Shown here: positions 26,086-34,601 of the stretch, one piece after another
Position numbering within the stretch: position 1 is the stretch's first letter
How the letters are laid out: the number at the start of each line of letters is the position of its first letter
Assembly (NCBI GenBank): GCA_910586125.1
Contig: CAJUHP010000005.1
Coordinates: 1 to 64,000 of the forward strand
From: an uncultured Lachnospiraceae bacterium
Lineage (GTDB): Bacteria; Bacillota; Clostridia; Lachnospirales; Lachnospiraceae
Length of the DNA: 64,000 nucleotides
Direction of reading: 5' to 3'
Translations under genes and position numbers: made by a program
Notes under the pieces: generated by a model
The model's database searches: none
The model's input: only the letters and a program-made list of their open reading frames with translations
Told to the model about the DNA's origin: nothing

Positions 26086-27495
26086 TCAACCAGCATATGT
26101 GCTATCCAAAACCTTGTACTGGATCTTTCCCGAATCATTTCTAAAAATTTCTGAAACAACGAACACTTTAAACTGATTTTTAAAAAGATTTGTTTTCTTG
26201 GATATGAATTCAAGTACTTCATCTTTTTTCCTCTCATCCGTAATATAAATGTTCATTCTCTTATCGGTTCCAGCACAGGCACACTCAATATTGAATTCCT
26301 GCTGGATCAGTCTCTCAGACTGATCTAGGCTCACGCGATAACTCAAGAGCTTCAGAAATCGAGAGAGACGCCCTGTTACAAAATAACAACCATCCTCATC
26401 TCTGCGGGCTAAATCGCCCGTCCGATAAACACCATGGAACTCGTCGCCCTTCTTGAGATCTTCTTTGCAGATTGCGTACCCCATCGTGACATTGGGCCCT
26501 CTATAGCACATCTCTCCTTCTGCCACAGGGTCCGTCAGCACATTACCATTTTCATCAATCAGAAACAGCTCTCCTCCCGGAATTGCCCGGCCGATACTTC
26601 CCGTCTTAATGCAGGCAAGCTCAGCGGGAAGGCATGCCATCCGCGCAGAAGTCTCCGTTGTTCCAAACGAAGGAATAAACCTCTTTCCCGTTTTCTGTGC
26701 GTACTCTGCAAGCTGAATAAACCGGTCATCTGTCAGCTTTCCACCACCCTGAGATAAGGTCTGGAGATCTGGTAAATCCATCTGTTCAAAGTGCAGGCGA
26801 TAGAATATATCGTAGCTGAAGGGAACGCCTGTAAAATTTGTTGCGCGCTCCCTCTTGATGTAATCCCAGAATTCACCCGACATGAGATTGTAGGTAGTAA
26901 GAAGAACGGTTGCACCAACATACAGATGTGTGTTGATCACGTTCAGCCCCATGGTGTACTGCATACCAAGATCACAGATTGGGCGTTCTTTTTCTGTCCA
27001 GCCAAAAGCAATCGCTACATTCTTCGCATTCAATTCCAAATTGCCTTTCTTGTATCGGACAAGCTTTGGACTGCCTGTTGAACCAGAGGTTGTCATACAG
27101 AGCTGCAGTTGTTCATTCAGCGAATAGATTTTATTACCTGTCTTCAGCAGAACATATCCATATATCTCAAACACCTTCTCATATTCAAAATGCTCCTCTT
27201 CCTCCACAGGCATCCAGATATATGCCGGTGTGTAGAGATCCAAAAGGTTCTGTAACAAATCGGGGTCGATCTTTGCATTCAGCATTACAGGCACAGCTTC
27301 ATGCTCAATAAATCCCAGATATCCTGCCATAGAGCCTACCGTATTTTTGCAGAGCATAAATATTAACGAGCGAGGCTCTACCTGTTCCCCGACCGCGTTC
27401 ATCAACTTTACAAGTTCTCCATACGTTATGCGATTGTCCTCGTTATCAATCAGGGCGAGCGCATCCTTTTTTTGCTTATCAAGATCTAGAAACAT
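26086..27495 (-). CDS. AMP-dependent acyl/amino-acid ligase
   Basis: This 469-residue adenylate-forming enzyme has the phosphate-binding loop TTSGSTGSPK at 135-144, the GTTETSARM segment and YRTGDLARRDEDG before the small C-terminal domain. It activates a carboxylate as acyl-AMP and probably loads it on the acyl carrier protein encoded three genes downstream. It is followed by FabG-like SDR, MBL hydrolase and ACP genes, forming a small acyl-making set. At 469 residues it is slightly shorter than typical family members, but no core motif is missing. The activated acid is unknown. Confidence 0.88.
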   Translation of the reverse strand: MFLDLDKQKKDALALIDNEDNRITYGELVKLMNAVGEQVEPRSLIFMLCKNTVGSMAGYLGFIEHEAVPVMLNAKIDPDLLQNLLDLYTPAYIWMPVEEEEHFEYEKVFEIYGYVLLKTGNKIYSLNEQLQLCMTTSGSTGSPKLVRYKKGNLELNAKNVAIAFGWTEKERPICDLGMQYTMGLNVINTHLYVGATVLLTTYNLMSGEFWDYIKRERATNFTGVPFSYDIFYRLHFEQMDLPDLQTLSQGGGKLTDDRFIQLAEYAQKTGKRFIPSFGTTETSARMACLPAELACIKTGSIGRAIPGGELFLIDENGNVLTDPVAEGEMCYRGPNVTMGYAICKEDLKKGDEFHGVYRTGDLARRDEDGCYFVTGRLSRFLKLLSYRVSLDQSERLIQQEFNIECACAGTDKRMNIYITDERKKDEVLEFISKKTNLFKNQFKVFVVSEIFRNDSGKIQYKVLDSTYAG

Positions 27496-27515
27496 AGACC
27501 CTATTCCTCCTCTGA

Positions 27516-28262
27516 TTACATGATTGTGCAGCCGTCAACAGGCAATATCTGCCCTGATATATAGCCCGCATAGTCCGATGCCAACAAAAGACAGCCTCCA
27601 GCAATATCCTTCGGCTGTGCAATCCGGCCCATACATATATTATTGATTCTTCCTTGCAGCTTCTCTATGTCTGCCTGCTTCATCATCTCCGTCTGCGTAA
27701 GTCCGGCAGCAATGGCATTGACTCTTATCTTCTTTGCAGCAAGTTCTTTCGCGGCAGATTTCGTTAAAGAAATCACCGCGCCCTTTGTCGCAGCATATAC
27801 AACTTGTCCGGGATTGCCTCTAACTCCAACCATGGATGATATGTTGATGATACTGCCGCCGTTTTCATTCTTTGCCATGATTCGGCTGACTGTCTGAATC
27901 ATCTCAATCATGCCATAAACATTTATCTGGAACATCTTCTCCATATTTTCTCGAGAAATCATTCCAATCAATTCATTAAATTCCACCCCAGCGTTATTGA
28001 CCAGGACATCAATGCGGCCAAATTGCTTTTTTATAGCCATCACACTCTGATGCACGGCAGCCGAATTCGAGATATCAAAATAGAACGGATGCAGACGGTT
28101 TCGATGTTCACTCTCGCTTATCCACATATCCGCAGAGCCATGATGCGCACCGTTTACAACCACCTTTGCACCTTCAGAAGCAAACAGAAGTGCGGTCTCT
28201 TTTCCGATTCCCCTTGTTGAGCCGGTTATGATACACACTTTATCTTTTAACAGTTCGCCCAT
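27516..28262 (-). CDS. SDR oxidoreductase, FabG-like 3-oxoacyl-ACP reductase
   Basis: The 248-residue classical SDR has TGSTRGIGKE, VLVNNAGV, ISSMVGVRGNPGQVVYAATKGAV with the Ser-Tyr-Lys triad, and a FabG-like ending (GYISGQILPVDGC). It most likely reduces a 3-oxoacyl-ACP to a 3-hydroxyacyl-ACP. Beside the ACP and AMP-ligase genes this suggests a dedicated hydroxyacyl side chain for the glycan rather than general fatty-acid synthesis. It starts after GAGGTG and ends 20 bp before the ligase gene. Confidence 0.88.
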   Translation of the reverse strand: MGELLKDKVCIITGSTRGIGKETALLFASEGAKVVVNGAHHGSADMWISESEHRNRLHPFYFDISNSAAVHQSVMAIKKQFGRIDVLVNNAGVEFNELIGMISRENMEKMFQINVYGMIEMIQTVSRIMAKNENGGSIINISSMVGVRGNPGQVVYAATKGAVISLTKSAAKELAAKKIRVNAIAAGLTQTEMMKQADIEKLQGRINNICMGRIAQPKDIAGGCLLLASDYAGYISGQILPVDGCTIM

Positions 28263-28263
28263 T

Positions 28264-28920
28264 TCACACCTCTTTACTCCATTCTCTCTTCATAAACGGC
28301 CTTCCATGTCCTGGAAAAATCTTCGTGTCAGAATCCATTGCACAAAGGATAGGAAATGTGATCCTTGAAAAATTCTCCTCATCGCCGCCGTCAAATCTCA
28401 GAAACGTGTTCTCATTCAGCATGGTATCTCCAGAGAATACCAGGTCATCCATAAAAAGCAAACTACTCCCTGGACTATGCCCCGGTGTGTGAAGCATTTT
28501 AAATCTGTAGCCGCACCATTGAAACTCATACTCTTTATGAAACACGATATCTGCCGGCTTACAGTGATACTTTTTGTTCTCTGCCTCAGGATTTATATAG
28601 TTCATGCCAAAGCGGAGAGCGGCATAGATATGATATTGTACTGCTTGATTCTTTAATGGACTTACAATGGCCTCACTGCATTGTTCCTGTGCTATGACCT
28701 TTACTTCCAAGAATGTCTCACGAAGAGAGTTAAGCCCCCAAAGATGGTCGGCATGCTCATGCGTGAGAATCACGTAGTCCGGTATCAGCTCTCTCTGGAG
28801 CAGTTCGTCTAACACATATTTTGAGGGCACATCCACAACAATTGTGCGGTTGTCCGAAATCAGCAGATACGAATTTGCCTGCTCTATTCCATAGGATAAT
28901 TGAGCAATTTCTGGCTTCAT
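28264..28920 (-). CDS. MBL-fold metallo-hydrolase
   Basis: The 218-residue metallo-beta-lactamase-fold protein has HEHADH at 54-59, HTPGHSPGSS, FSGDTM and FPGHGRPF, so all metal ligands are present. In this position it may be a thioesterase or a hydrolase acting on the acyl-ACP intermediate; glyoxalase-II-like activity is the family default. It lies one base from the SDR gene, so the set ACP, MBL, SDR and ligase is transcribed together. The substrate is inferred only from context. Confidence 0.87.
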   Translation of the reverse strand: MKPEIAQLSYGIEQANSYLLISDNRTIVVDVPSKYVLDELLQRELIPDYVILTHEHADHLWGLNSLRETFLEVKVIAQEQCSEAIVSPLKNQAVQYHIYAALRFGMNYINPEAENKKYHCKPADIVFHKEYEFQWCGYRFKMLHTPGHSPGSSLLFMDDLVFSGDTMLNENTFLRFDGGDEENFSRITFPILCAMDSDTKIFPGHGRPFMKREWSKEV

Positions 28921-28953
28921 ATTAAACTTCGCTCCAAAACTTAGTCCTAAGTA

Positions 28954-29199
28954 TCAATCCGCGAAGTCAACCCCATACTTTTTCAGTATCGTCATACCAT
29001 TTTGATAACCGCCAAAATGCAGAATGTCATCTGTTTCAAGCATAATATCAAAGATCTCTTCCAATTCACCAATCAGCATCAAGTGCGTCATAGAATCCCA
29101 TGATTCTATATTATTAAAATTAAATGTCCCGTCCAATTGCTCTTCTTTAACGCCAAAGATGGAAACAAATATTTCGTTATACTTTTCTCTATTATTCAT
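28954..29199 (-). CDS. Acyl carrier protein
   Basis: The small 81-residue acidic protein has the phosphopantetheine site WDSMTHLMLIGELEEIF (Ser36), matching the DS(L/M) motif of acyl or peptidyl carrier proteins. GGGAGG precedes the ATG. It presumably carries the acyl group activated by the AMP-ligase and reduced by the SDR, for delivery to an amino sugar by an acyltransferase in the cluster. It is distinct from a housekeeping AcpP because it lies alone among glycan genes. Confidence 0.88.
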   Translation of the reverse strand: MNNREKYNEIFVSIFGVKEEQLDGTFNFNNIESWDSMTHLMLIGELEEIFDIMLETDDILHFGGYQNGMTILKKYGVDFAD

Positions 29200-29221
29200 A
29201 AGATACCTCCCATCCTATGCT

Positions 29222-29860
29222 CTAATATCTGGGTCTTTCTCCAACAATACGCGCCGGATTTCCAAAAACCTGTGCATATGCGGGCACATCCTTCATCACA
29301 ATACTTCCCACCCCGATATAAGCGCCATCACCGACATGAATATGACTCAAGATTACGGCATGACTTCCTACATATACTTCTTTTCCTATGTCAGCATAGG
29401 TAAGATTAGCAAATCCGCCTGTCGTAGAATAGTCTCCTAATCTTCCGTCTAAGGCAATCGTTGATCCCAACAGTGTCACAAACCTACCAATTTTCGCACC
29501 ACTCTCTACATTATAAGGGGTCATAATTATGCTTCCCTCACCAATTTCCACATAATCGCCCATAATAACGTCAGGAGATACAATGGTCTCAAACTTCGCT
29601 CCCTTTGCCATGAGTTTATCAGAAACCACATGCTTGATATGCGGATCGGAGATGCCCATCACAAACACCTGATCTTCCTGCGGCTCCCAATCGGAAAGGC
29701 TCCCAATAATTTTCAAATCACATTTTTTTCCATCAAGCGCGTGTTCATTGTCGTCAATAAAACCGCGGATATTCCATTTATGATCTGTATTAAGCCTCCT
29801 TAAACAGACAAATATCTTTCGGCCAAGCCCTCCCGCTCCAACTATAATTAAATCTTTCAC
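29222..29860 (-). CDS. Sugar N/O-acyltransferase, PglD/NeuD family
   Basis: The 212-residue protein has an N-terminal Rossmann-like subdomain (LIIVGAGGLGRKIF) followed by left-handed beta-helix hexapeptide repeats with the DKLMAKGAKFETIVSPDVIMG and GDGAYIGVGSIVMKDVP segments. This is the PglD/NeuD family, which acetylates UDP-4-amino-6-deoxy sugars. With the PglF-like and PglE-like enzymes in the cluster it fits the last step of a UDP-bacillosamine-type pathway. It overlaps the ATP-grasp gene by 4 bp (ATGA). Its acyl donor could alternatively be the ACP-bound group made next door. Confidence 0.87.
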   Translation of the reverse strand: MKDLIIVGAGGLGRKIFVCLRRLNTDHKWNIRGFIDDNEHALDGKKCDLKIIGSLSDWEPQEDQVFVMGISDPHIKHVVSDKLMAKGAKFETIVSPDVIMGDYVEIGEGSIIMTPYNVESGAKIGRFVTLLGSTIALDGRLGDYSTTGGFANLTYADIGKEVYVGSHAVILSHIHVGDGAYIGVGSIVMKDVPAYAQVFGNPARIVGERPRY

Positions 29861-31083
29861 TGAACGGTTCCTCCTGAAAACTTTGATTCAATGCAGAATT
29901 CAATCTGAGATTTCGCCTCCTCGCACACTCTCACAGCTTCTTCTGCTGTATCTGCCTGTGCAATCACAAATCCAATCCGATCTACGCTGTTGCCGATATC
30001 CATAATTTCTGTTCCCATATCCTTGACAATCATAATCTCCTGTACCCCAGGGATCTGTTTTGCTTCCTCAATTCCATCTACAGCCCTCAATACGCCAGCC
30101 GAAGTATGAAAATACCGAATCGCGGATCCTTTGTTGAATTTTGACATGATATCTGGCTTTCTGCCGCAAGCAACATCAATAGACGCGCTAACCATATCAA
30201 TGCCGGTTGATAATGGAACAAGGTGGGTGGTAATGCAATCGCCGCCTAATCGTGCTCCCAGCTCCACCATCTTCGGCCCCTCTTTGGTCAAAACCAACTC
30301 CACATGGGCAGGACCTATTTGAATACCAACGGCCTTACAGGCTCTTATGGCTAAATTACAAATTTTTTCTTGATTTTCTTCGCTCTGCCTTGATGGTTGG
30401 CTGTGTCCCATCTCTACAAAATGAGGCGCGCCGGTGGTAAGCTTATCTGTAATCTGAAGTATATTCGGTTCCCCATCAACCACCATAACTTCTATACTAA
30501 ACTCAGGACCTTGCAGATATTCTTCAACAATAACCGTTCCTTCTCTGGCTTCACTATGTGAATATTCATAAGCCTTCTCCAGCTCTTTCTTATCATGCGC
30601 CAGAACAACGCCTCTGCTCCCTGCGTTATCTGTCGGTTTAATAATGCAGGGAAATGTTACCATTTGTTTTATCGTATCAAACTCATCTTTTCCTCTGGCC
30701 ACATAGTACCAAGGATGTTCCACACCGTGCTCCTCAAAGGCTTTCATCATTTCTGCTTTGTCTGTGGCCTTGATCGCTGTTTCGTATGAGATTCCTGGAA
30801 TCTTACATGCCTCACTTGCTGCCGCTATCGCCCTCATAGGCATATCTGTTGCCAGCGTCATCATTCCGTCCGGATGAAACAACTGTGCAGCCTTGGTAAT
30901 TCCCTCTACGTCAATCGTGCTGACATTAAAATACTCATCTGCATACGGGATTCCAATCGCGTTAGGATTGTAATCGGCCACACCAACATAAAATCCCATT
31001 GCCTTAGCCCTCAGAATCGCCGGCAACTGTAATATGGATGCTCCGACAACTAAAAACCGTTTTCTTTCATCTTCTGACTGCAT
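29857..31083 (-). CDS. ATP-grasp ligase
   Basis: The 408-residue carboxylate-amine/thiol ligase has a preATP domain (FLVVGASILQLPAILRAKAMG). The ATP-grasp core follows, with TFPCIIKPTDNAGSRGVV and the metal-binding ELGARLGGDCITTHL. Such enzymes form amide bonds by acyl-phosphate chemistry; in glycan clusters they can join amino acids or other acids to amino sugars. It overlaps the initiating-transferase gene by 17 bp and the PglD-like gene by 4 bp. The substrates are unknown. Confidence 0.85.
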   Translation of the reverse strand: MQSEDERKRFLVVGASILQLPAILRAKAMGFYVGVADYNPNAIGIPYADEYFNVSTIDVEGITKAAQLFHPDGMMTLATDMPMRAIAAASEACKIPGISYETAIKATDKAEMMKAFEEHGVEHPWYYVARGKDEFDTIKQMVTFPCIIKPTDNAGSRGVVLAHDKKELEKAYEYSHSEAREGTVIVEEYLQGPEFSIEVMVVDGEPNILQITDKLTTGAPHFVEMGHSQPSRQSEENQEKICNLAIRACKAVGIQIGPAHVELVLTKEGPKMVELGARLGGDCITTHLVPLSTGIDMVSASIDVACGRKPDIMSKFNKGSAIRYFHTSAGVLRAVDGIEEAKQIPGVQEIMIVKDMGTEIMDIGNSVDRIGFVIAQADTAEEAVRVCEEAKSQIEFCIESKFSGGTVQ

Positions 31084-31747
31084 CCTTTTCTTCCTCCAGT
31101 CCTACAACCTCATTCTTATCCGAAGAATAAACGCCAGTCGCCCGCTTGCCTTCAGATGAATACAGATTTTTATGTCTTACGATGGATAAAAATGTCTGTA
31201 TTAATATCTTCGCATCCAGTCTTAAAGAAATGTGATCCACATAGTAAGCATCTTGTTCGTCCTTTTCTTTCGATGTGGCGGAATTCCGAAAATATGCCTG
31301 ACTGTATCCAGTAATTCCCGGACGAACAGATAATCTCTTTTTCTGAATCTCCGTCTGTGAATCCCATCCGCAATATCTAGTAGTCAAGTGCGCTCTCGGT
31401 CCCACGATACTCATGTCTCCCTTTATGACATTGAAAATCTGCGGAGTCTCATCCAAGCTAGTTTTCCGAAGCAGATGGCCAATCTTTGTCACACGCGGGT
31501 CAGAAGAGCTGTTGAACGTAGAGCCGTCCGCATTCCTTAAATCCGGAGCGTTCACCCGCATGGAGCGGAATTTAAACATTTTAAAGAACTTTCCGCCTTT
31601 GCCCAATCTATCCGCATTATAAAAGATCGGACCTTTATCTGTAAAATAGATAACTGGAGCCACAAAGATAAAAATCAAGGCAAAAAAGGGAATGCATATA
31701 AAAGCTATACATATATCTATTAATCTTTTTCCAAAACATCTGTACAT
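31067..31747 (-). CDS. Initiating phosphoglycosyltransferase, PglC/WcaJ family
   Basis: The 226-residue bacterial sugar transferase has one N-terminal re-entrant membrane helix (KRLIDICIAFICIPFFALIF), then FYNADRLGKGGKFFKMFKFRSM, the catalytic Asp-Glu dyad in SLDETPQ, and GDMSIVGPRAHL with RPGITGYSQ. It transfers a phospho-sugar from UDP-sugar to undecaprenyl phosphate and so starts the repeat unit; a bacillosamine-like sugar is expected from the PglF/E/D-like genes. The ATG at 31747 has AGGAAAA upstream; a frame up to 31810 would start directly after the previous stop. It is PglC-sized, without the large N-terminal domain of WbaP/CpsE. Confidence 0.9.
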   Translation of the reverse strand: MYRCFGKRLIDICIAFICIPFFALIFIFVAPVIYFTDKGPIFYNADRLGKGGKFFKMFKFRSMRVNAPDLRNADGSTFNSSSDPRVTKIGHLLRKTSLDETPQIFNVIKGDMSIVGPRAHLTTRYCGWDSQTEIQKKRLSVRPGITGYSQAYFRNSATSKEKDEQDAYYVDHISLRLDAKILIQTFLSIVRHKNLYSSEGKRATGVYSSDKNEVVGLEEEKDAVRR

Positions 31748-31810
31748 ATCTGTTTTCCTACCCCAATATCCTTCGACAGCAAAATGACATAATCCTGCTT
31801 CTTCTGCCAT

Positions 31811-32368
31811 TTAAACACAGTTTGATTTTTCCCAGAGATATTGAATCCGTTCCTCTTGATTCATTTTTCCCAGCGGACTTTCACTGTAATGCTTCCTCGC
31901 CTTTGCTAAGTCTGCAACCTCTCCAATAATTTTTGCCGGTACGCCTGCCACAATCTTCCCGTCAGGAACGTCTTTATTCACAAGACTTCCAGCGCCAATT
32001 ATTACATTTGATCCAATGGTTACATTGGTAAGGATCGTTGTATTTGAACCTATGAACACATTGTCCTTAATATCAATGATACCCCAATAGGTGCTGTACC
32101 CCCCCCCCCACAAAAACTTAGGGGCATGGTTCAGCATATTATGGATCACGTCGTGACAGATAAATCTCACATTCGATGCGATAACCACATTGTTTCCAAG
32201 CCTTATATATTTCGCATCGGCAGGAAGATTATATGGTTGAAAAAAACAATTCTCTCCCATGGCATGGAATGCATTATGCTTCTTCAGAAAGTTTCCATGT
32301 TTATAACCATTTCTGTAAAACAGACAATATAGAAAGTATCGTACTCTCATATAATCAAACGACATCAT
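31811..32368 (-). CDS. LbH-type acyltransferase, poly-G tract in frame (ON)
   Basis: The 185-residue left-handed beta-helix transferase (maltose/galactoside O-acetyltransferase-like) has CHDVIHN near the centre, then DNVFIGSNTTILTNVTIGSNVIIGAGSLV and GVPAKIIG. It likely acylates a sugar of the repeat unit. The ATG overlaps the stop of the aminotransferase gene (ATGA). An 11-bp G tract (32099-32109) encodes Trp-Gly-Gly-Gly in a variable loop between the conserved His and the main repeats. The frame is intact here, but gain or loss of one G brings a stop soon after, so this looks like a phase-variable gene in the ON state. Confidence 0.87.
   Translation of the reverse strand: MMSFDYMRVRYFLYCLFYRNGYKHGNFLKKHNAFHAMGENCFFQPYNLPADAKYIRLGNNVVIASNVRFICHDVIHNMLNHAPKFLWGGGYSTYWGIIDIKDNVFIGSNTTILTNVTIGSNVIIGAGSLVNKDVPDGKIVAGVPAKIIGEVADLAKARKHYSESPLGKMNQEERIQYLWEKSNCV
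32099..32109 (-). repeat. Poly-G(11) tract inside the LbH acyltransferase gene
   Basis: Eleven G on the coding strand lie in frame (TGG GGG GGG GGG). Adding one base leads to TGA 9 codons later, and removing one leads to TAG after about 15 codons, so slippage would cut off the catalytic beta-helix. Confidence 0.82.
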
Positions 32369-33693
32369 TTCTGGTACTCCTTAACAACGGCTTTCAATGT
32401 TTCACACACATAATCCACCTCCTCGTCGCTCAGAAGCGTGTGCAGCGGAAGCGTAATCAGATTATGATAATAGTCATATGTATTTGGAAAATCTTTGATA
32501 TCCCATCCCAAATTCTTATACGCCGTCATCATCGGCATCGGTTTATAGTGAACATTGGTAGCGACTCCCCGCTTTGCCATTTTTTCAATCATCTCATTTC
32601 TACCTTCGACATCAATCCCTGGCACTCGTATCAGATATAGATGGTTTGAGCTATCCATATTATCCGTATGATAAACCATATGACCAATACCGATTTCATC
32701 ACAAGCGAGGTTGTACTTTGCAATAATTTTACTTCTCCGTGAAAGTAAACTCGGATATCTGTCAAGCTGCCGAAGACCGATGGCCGCCATAATGTCGGTC
32801 ATATTGCATTTATACCATGGGCCGATAATGTCATACTCCCAAGCGCCGATCTTTGTTTTTGCAAGTGCATCCTTATTTTGACCGTGCAGACTCAAAAGCT
32901 GATACATTTTATAGATTTCAGAATTCTCAATTCCATCCAGCGGCAGCCAGGCAGAGGCGCCCCCCTCCGCAGTAGTAAAATTTTTTACGGCATGAAAGCT
33001 GAAACTTGTCATATCTGCTATCGCGCCGCAGTATTTCTTCTTCCCCCCTACCATTCTGCTTGCACCTAAACTGTGAGCACAGTCAGCCACAACAGCCACA
33101 CGGCCAATCGCTTTTTGAATGCGAGAGGAAAGATCGCCAAGAGGCATTCCATCCGATTCACGAGGACGGAAAAGACTTCTCTTTCTTTCCACAATCTCAA
33201 AAACTCGATCATAATCGCACACAATACCACCGAGATCCACAGGAACAACCGCTTTCGTCTTCTTTGTGATCGCCGCTTCCAAAGCATCGTAGTCCATCTC
33301 CGGCATATGAGTCGTCGGATCGCCGTCCTTTTGAATGTCCACAAACTTGACTGCTGCCCCACAATGAATTACCGCGGAAGCAGAGGCAGTATAACTGTAG
33401 GCGGGAACGATTACTTCATCGCCGGGGCCAACACCAAGAATCCTCAGATTCAACTCTTCTGCCGCGGTTGCACTGTTCAGGCACACGACCCTCTGGCTGT
33501 ACTGGGCAATCGCTTCTCTATTGCTGCAATCAAGATCCGTCCTGCCCGTTTGTATATATGCTGCCAGTCTGCACTCCAGCATTTTTGTTTTTGGTCCTGT
33601 AGTTATCCAGCCAGATCGTAAAGCTTTACATACCTCTGCAATTTCAAGTTCACTGATATCCGGCGGACTAAAACTAATATTACATCTTTCCAT
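32365..33693 (-). CDS. DegT/DnrJ/EryC1/StrS sugar aminotransferase (PglE-like)
   Basis: The 442-residue PLP enzyme has SGWITTGPKTKMLE, LNSATAAEELNLR, AYSYTASASAVIHCGA, ADCAHSLGA and the PLP lysine in SFHAVKNFTTAEGG. It should aminate the C4 keto group of a UDP-4-keto-6-deoxy sugar, most simply the PglF-like product from two genes upstream. GAGGAA lies upstream of the ATG at 33693; a longer frame reaching 33747 overlaps the antiterminator gene and is less likely. It is a second aminotransferase of this class besides PseC and is about 10% longer because of inserts. Confidence 0.88.
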   Translation of the reverse strand: MERCNISFSPPDISELEIAEVCKALRSGWITTGPKTKMLECRLAAYIQTGRTDLDCSNREAIAQYSQRVVCLNSATAAEELNLRILGVGPGDEVIVPAYSYTASASAVIHCGAAVKFVDIQKDGDPTTHMPEMDYDALEAAITKKTKAVVPVDLGGIVCDYDRVFEIVERKRSLFRPRESDGMPLGDLSSRIQKAIGRVAVVADCAHSLGASRMVGGKKKYCGAIADMTSFSFHAVKNFTTAEGGASAWLPLDGIENSEIYKMYQLLSLHGQNKDALAKTKIGAWEYDIIGPWYKCNMTDIMAAIGLRQLDRYPSLLSRRSKIIAKYNLACDEIGIGHMVYHTDNMDSSNHLYLIRVPGIDVEGRNEMIEKMAKRGVATNVHYKPMPMMTAYKNLGWDIKDFPNTYDYYHNLITLPLHTLLSDEEVDYVCETLKAVVKEYQK

Positions 33694-33706
33694 TATAATT
33701 CCTCTT

Positions 33707-34252
33707 CTAAATCCGACTTTCTGCTTCTTTCTTCCCCACCATCTCAATCCCTAAAAACAATACGGTTTTCCGATTCATAAACTCCACCTCCACCTCGGCA
33801 ATACGCCTGTGAAGATTAATCTTACGGATTCTTCCCTCCACATTCTTCAATGGCCCTGACAATACGGTAACTCTATTTTCTTCTGCATACACCTGAGACA
33901 ATCCCACTTCAAAACAGCCGTCACCCAGTTCTTCAAGAGAAATTAAATCTTCCAGCCACTGTGTCTCCTCCTCATGCAGCGCCACAAATAATTCTTCATC
34001 CTTCCCCAGAAGCTTTGTCAGCATAGGGACTTGTCCAAGTTCAAGATATAATTCCCGCACAAAATCGCTGGAAATGAAAATATATCCAGGCAACAGTTTT
34101 TCATGGAAATCTCTCCACTGCCCCTGGAATTTTTTTCTAATATGACGAATTGGATGAAAACAATGGTCATATACCTTCCGATTAACTCTTCCCCGAATCA
34201 ACGCCTCTGTCCGGTCTTCCATGCCCGGCGCAACCTGAATCACATAATACAA
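33707..34252 (-). CDS. loaP: NusG-paralogue transcription antiterminator (LoaP-like)
   Basis: The 181-residue protein has an NGN domain (YYVIQVAPGMEDRTEALI...PGYIFISSDF) and a C-terminal KOW domain (LSGPLKNVEGRIRKINLHRR). Specialised NusG proteins of the LoaP/UpxY/RfaH group let RNA polymerase read long polysaccharide or antibiotic operons. It is the first gene of the minus-strand unit that runs to 21839 or beyond, as is typical. I prefer a TTG start at 34252, just after a GGGGGGAT site, because this matches the normal NusG N-terminus; a frame to an ATG at 34312 would add 20 residues. Confidence 0.88.
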   Translation of the reverse strand: MYYVIQVAPGMEDRTEALIRGRVNRKVYDHCFHPIRHIRKKFQGQWRDFHEKLLPGYIFISSDFVRELYLELGQVPMLTKLLGKDEELFVALHEEETQWLEDLISLEELGDGCFEVGLSQVYAEENRVTVLSGPLKNVEGRIRKINLHRRIAEVEVEFMNRKTVLFLGIEMVGKKEAESRI

Positions 34253-34364
34253 ACAATCCCCCCTGTCTCTCCCATGATAAAAGGAACCGGCATAACACCA
34301 GCTCCCCCACATCGTTCTTTATCCTGTTGTTATATCAAGACATGCTTCGCCATCTACGCCCTAA

Positions 34365-34377
34365 GAGGCATAGCCTC
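34365..34377 (-). other. Short hairpin with an ops-like sequence next to it, upstream of loaP
   Basis: In the loaP leader a 5-bp stem (GAGGC / GCCTC) at 34365-34377 is followed 3 bases later by GGGCGTAGATGG (34361-34350), which loosely resembles the RfaH ops element GGCGGTAG. LoaP proteins studied so far use RNA hairpins rather than ops DNA, so the resemblance may be chance. Confidence 0.25.
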
Positions 34378-34601
34378 ACCTGCCGCAGCCGCTTGTCCTT
34401 CTCCTGAAAGTCAAACATGTTTTCCAATGATTTTTCAGGAATTGCGGACAACAAATATTTTATACTATGTCAGGCCAAGTGCCTTTGCTGCAAGAACTGA
34501 CAAGAGCATTATAATAAATTCCCTTTTTTATTTTATACAAATTATATTATTTTTATTAAAACCAAAATATTGTCTATTCTGGTTATCTTTCGGGTTCAGA
34601 C

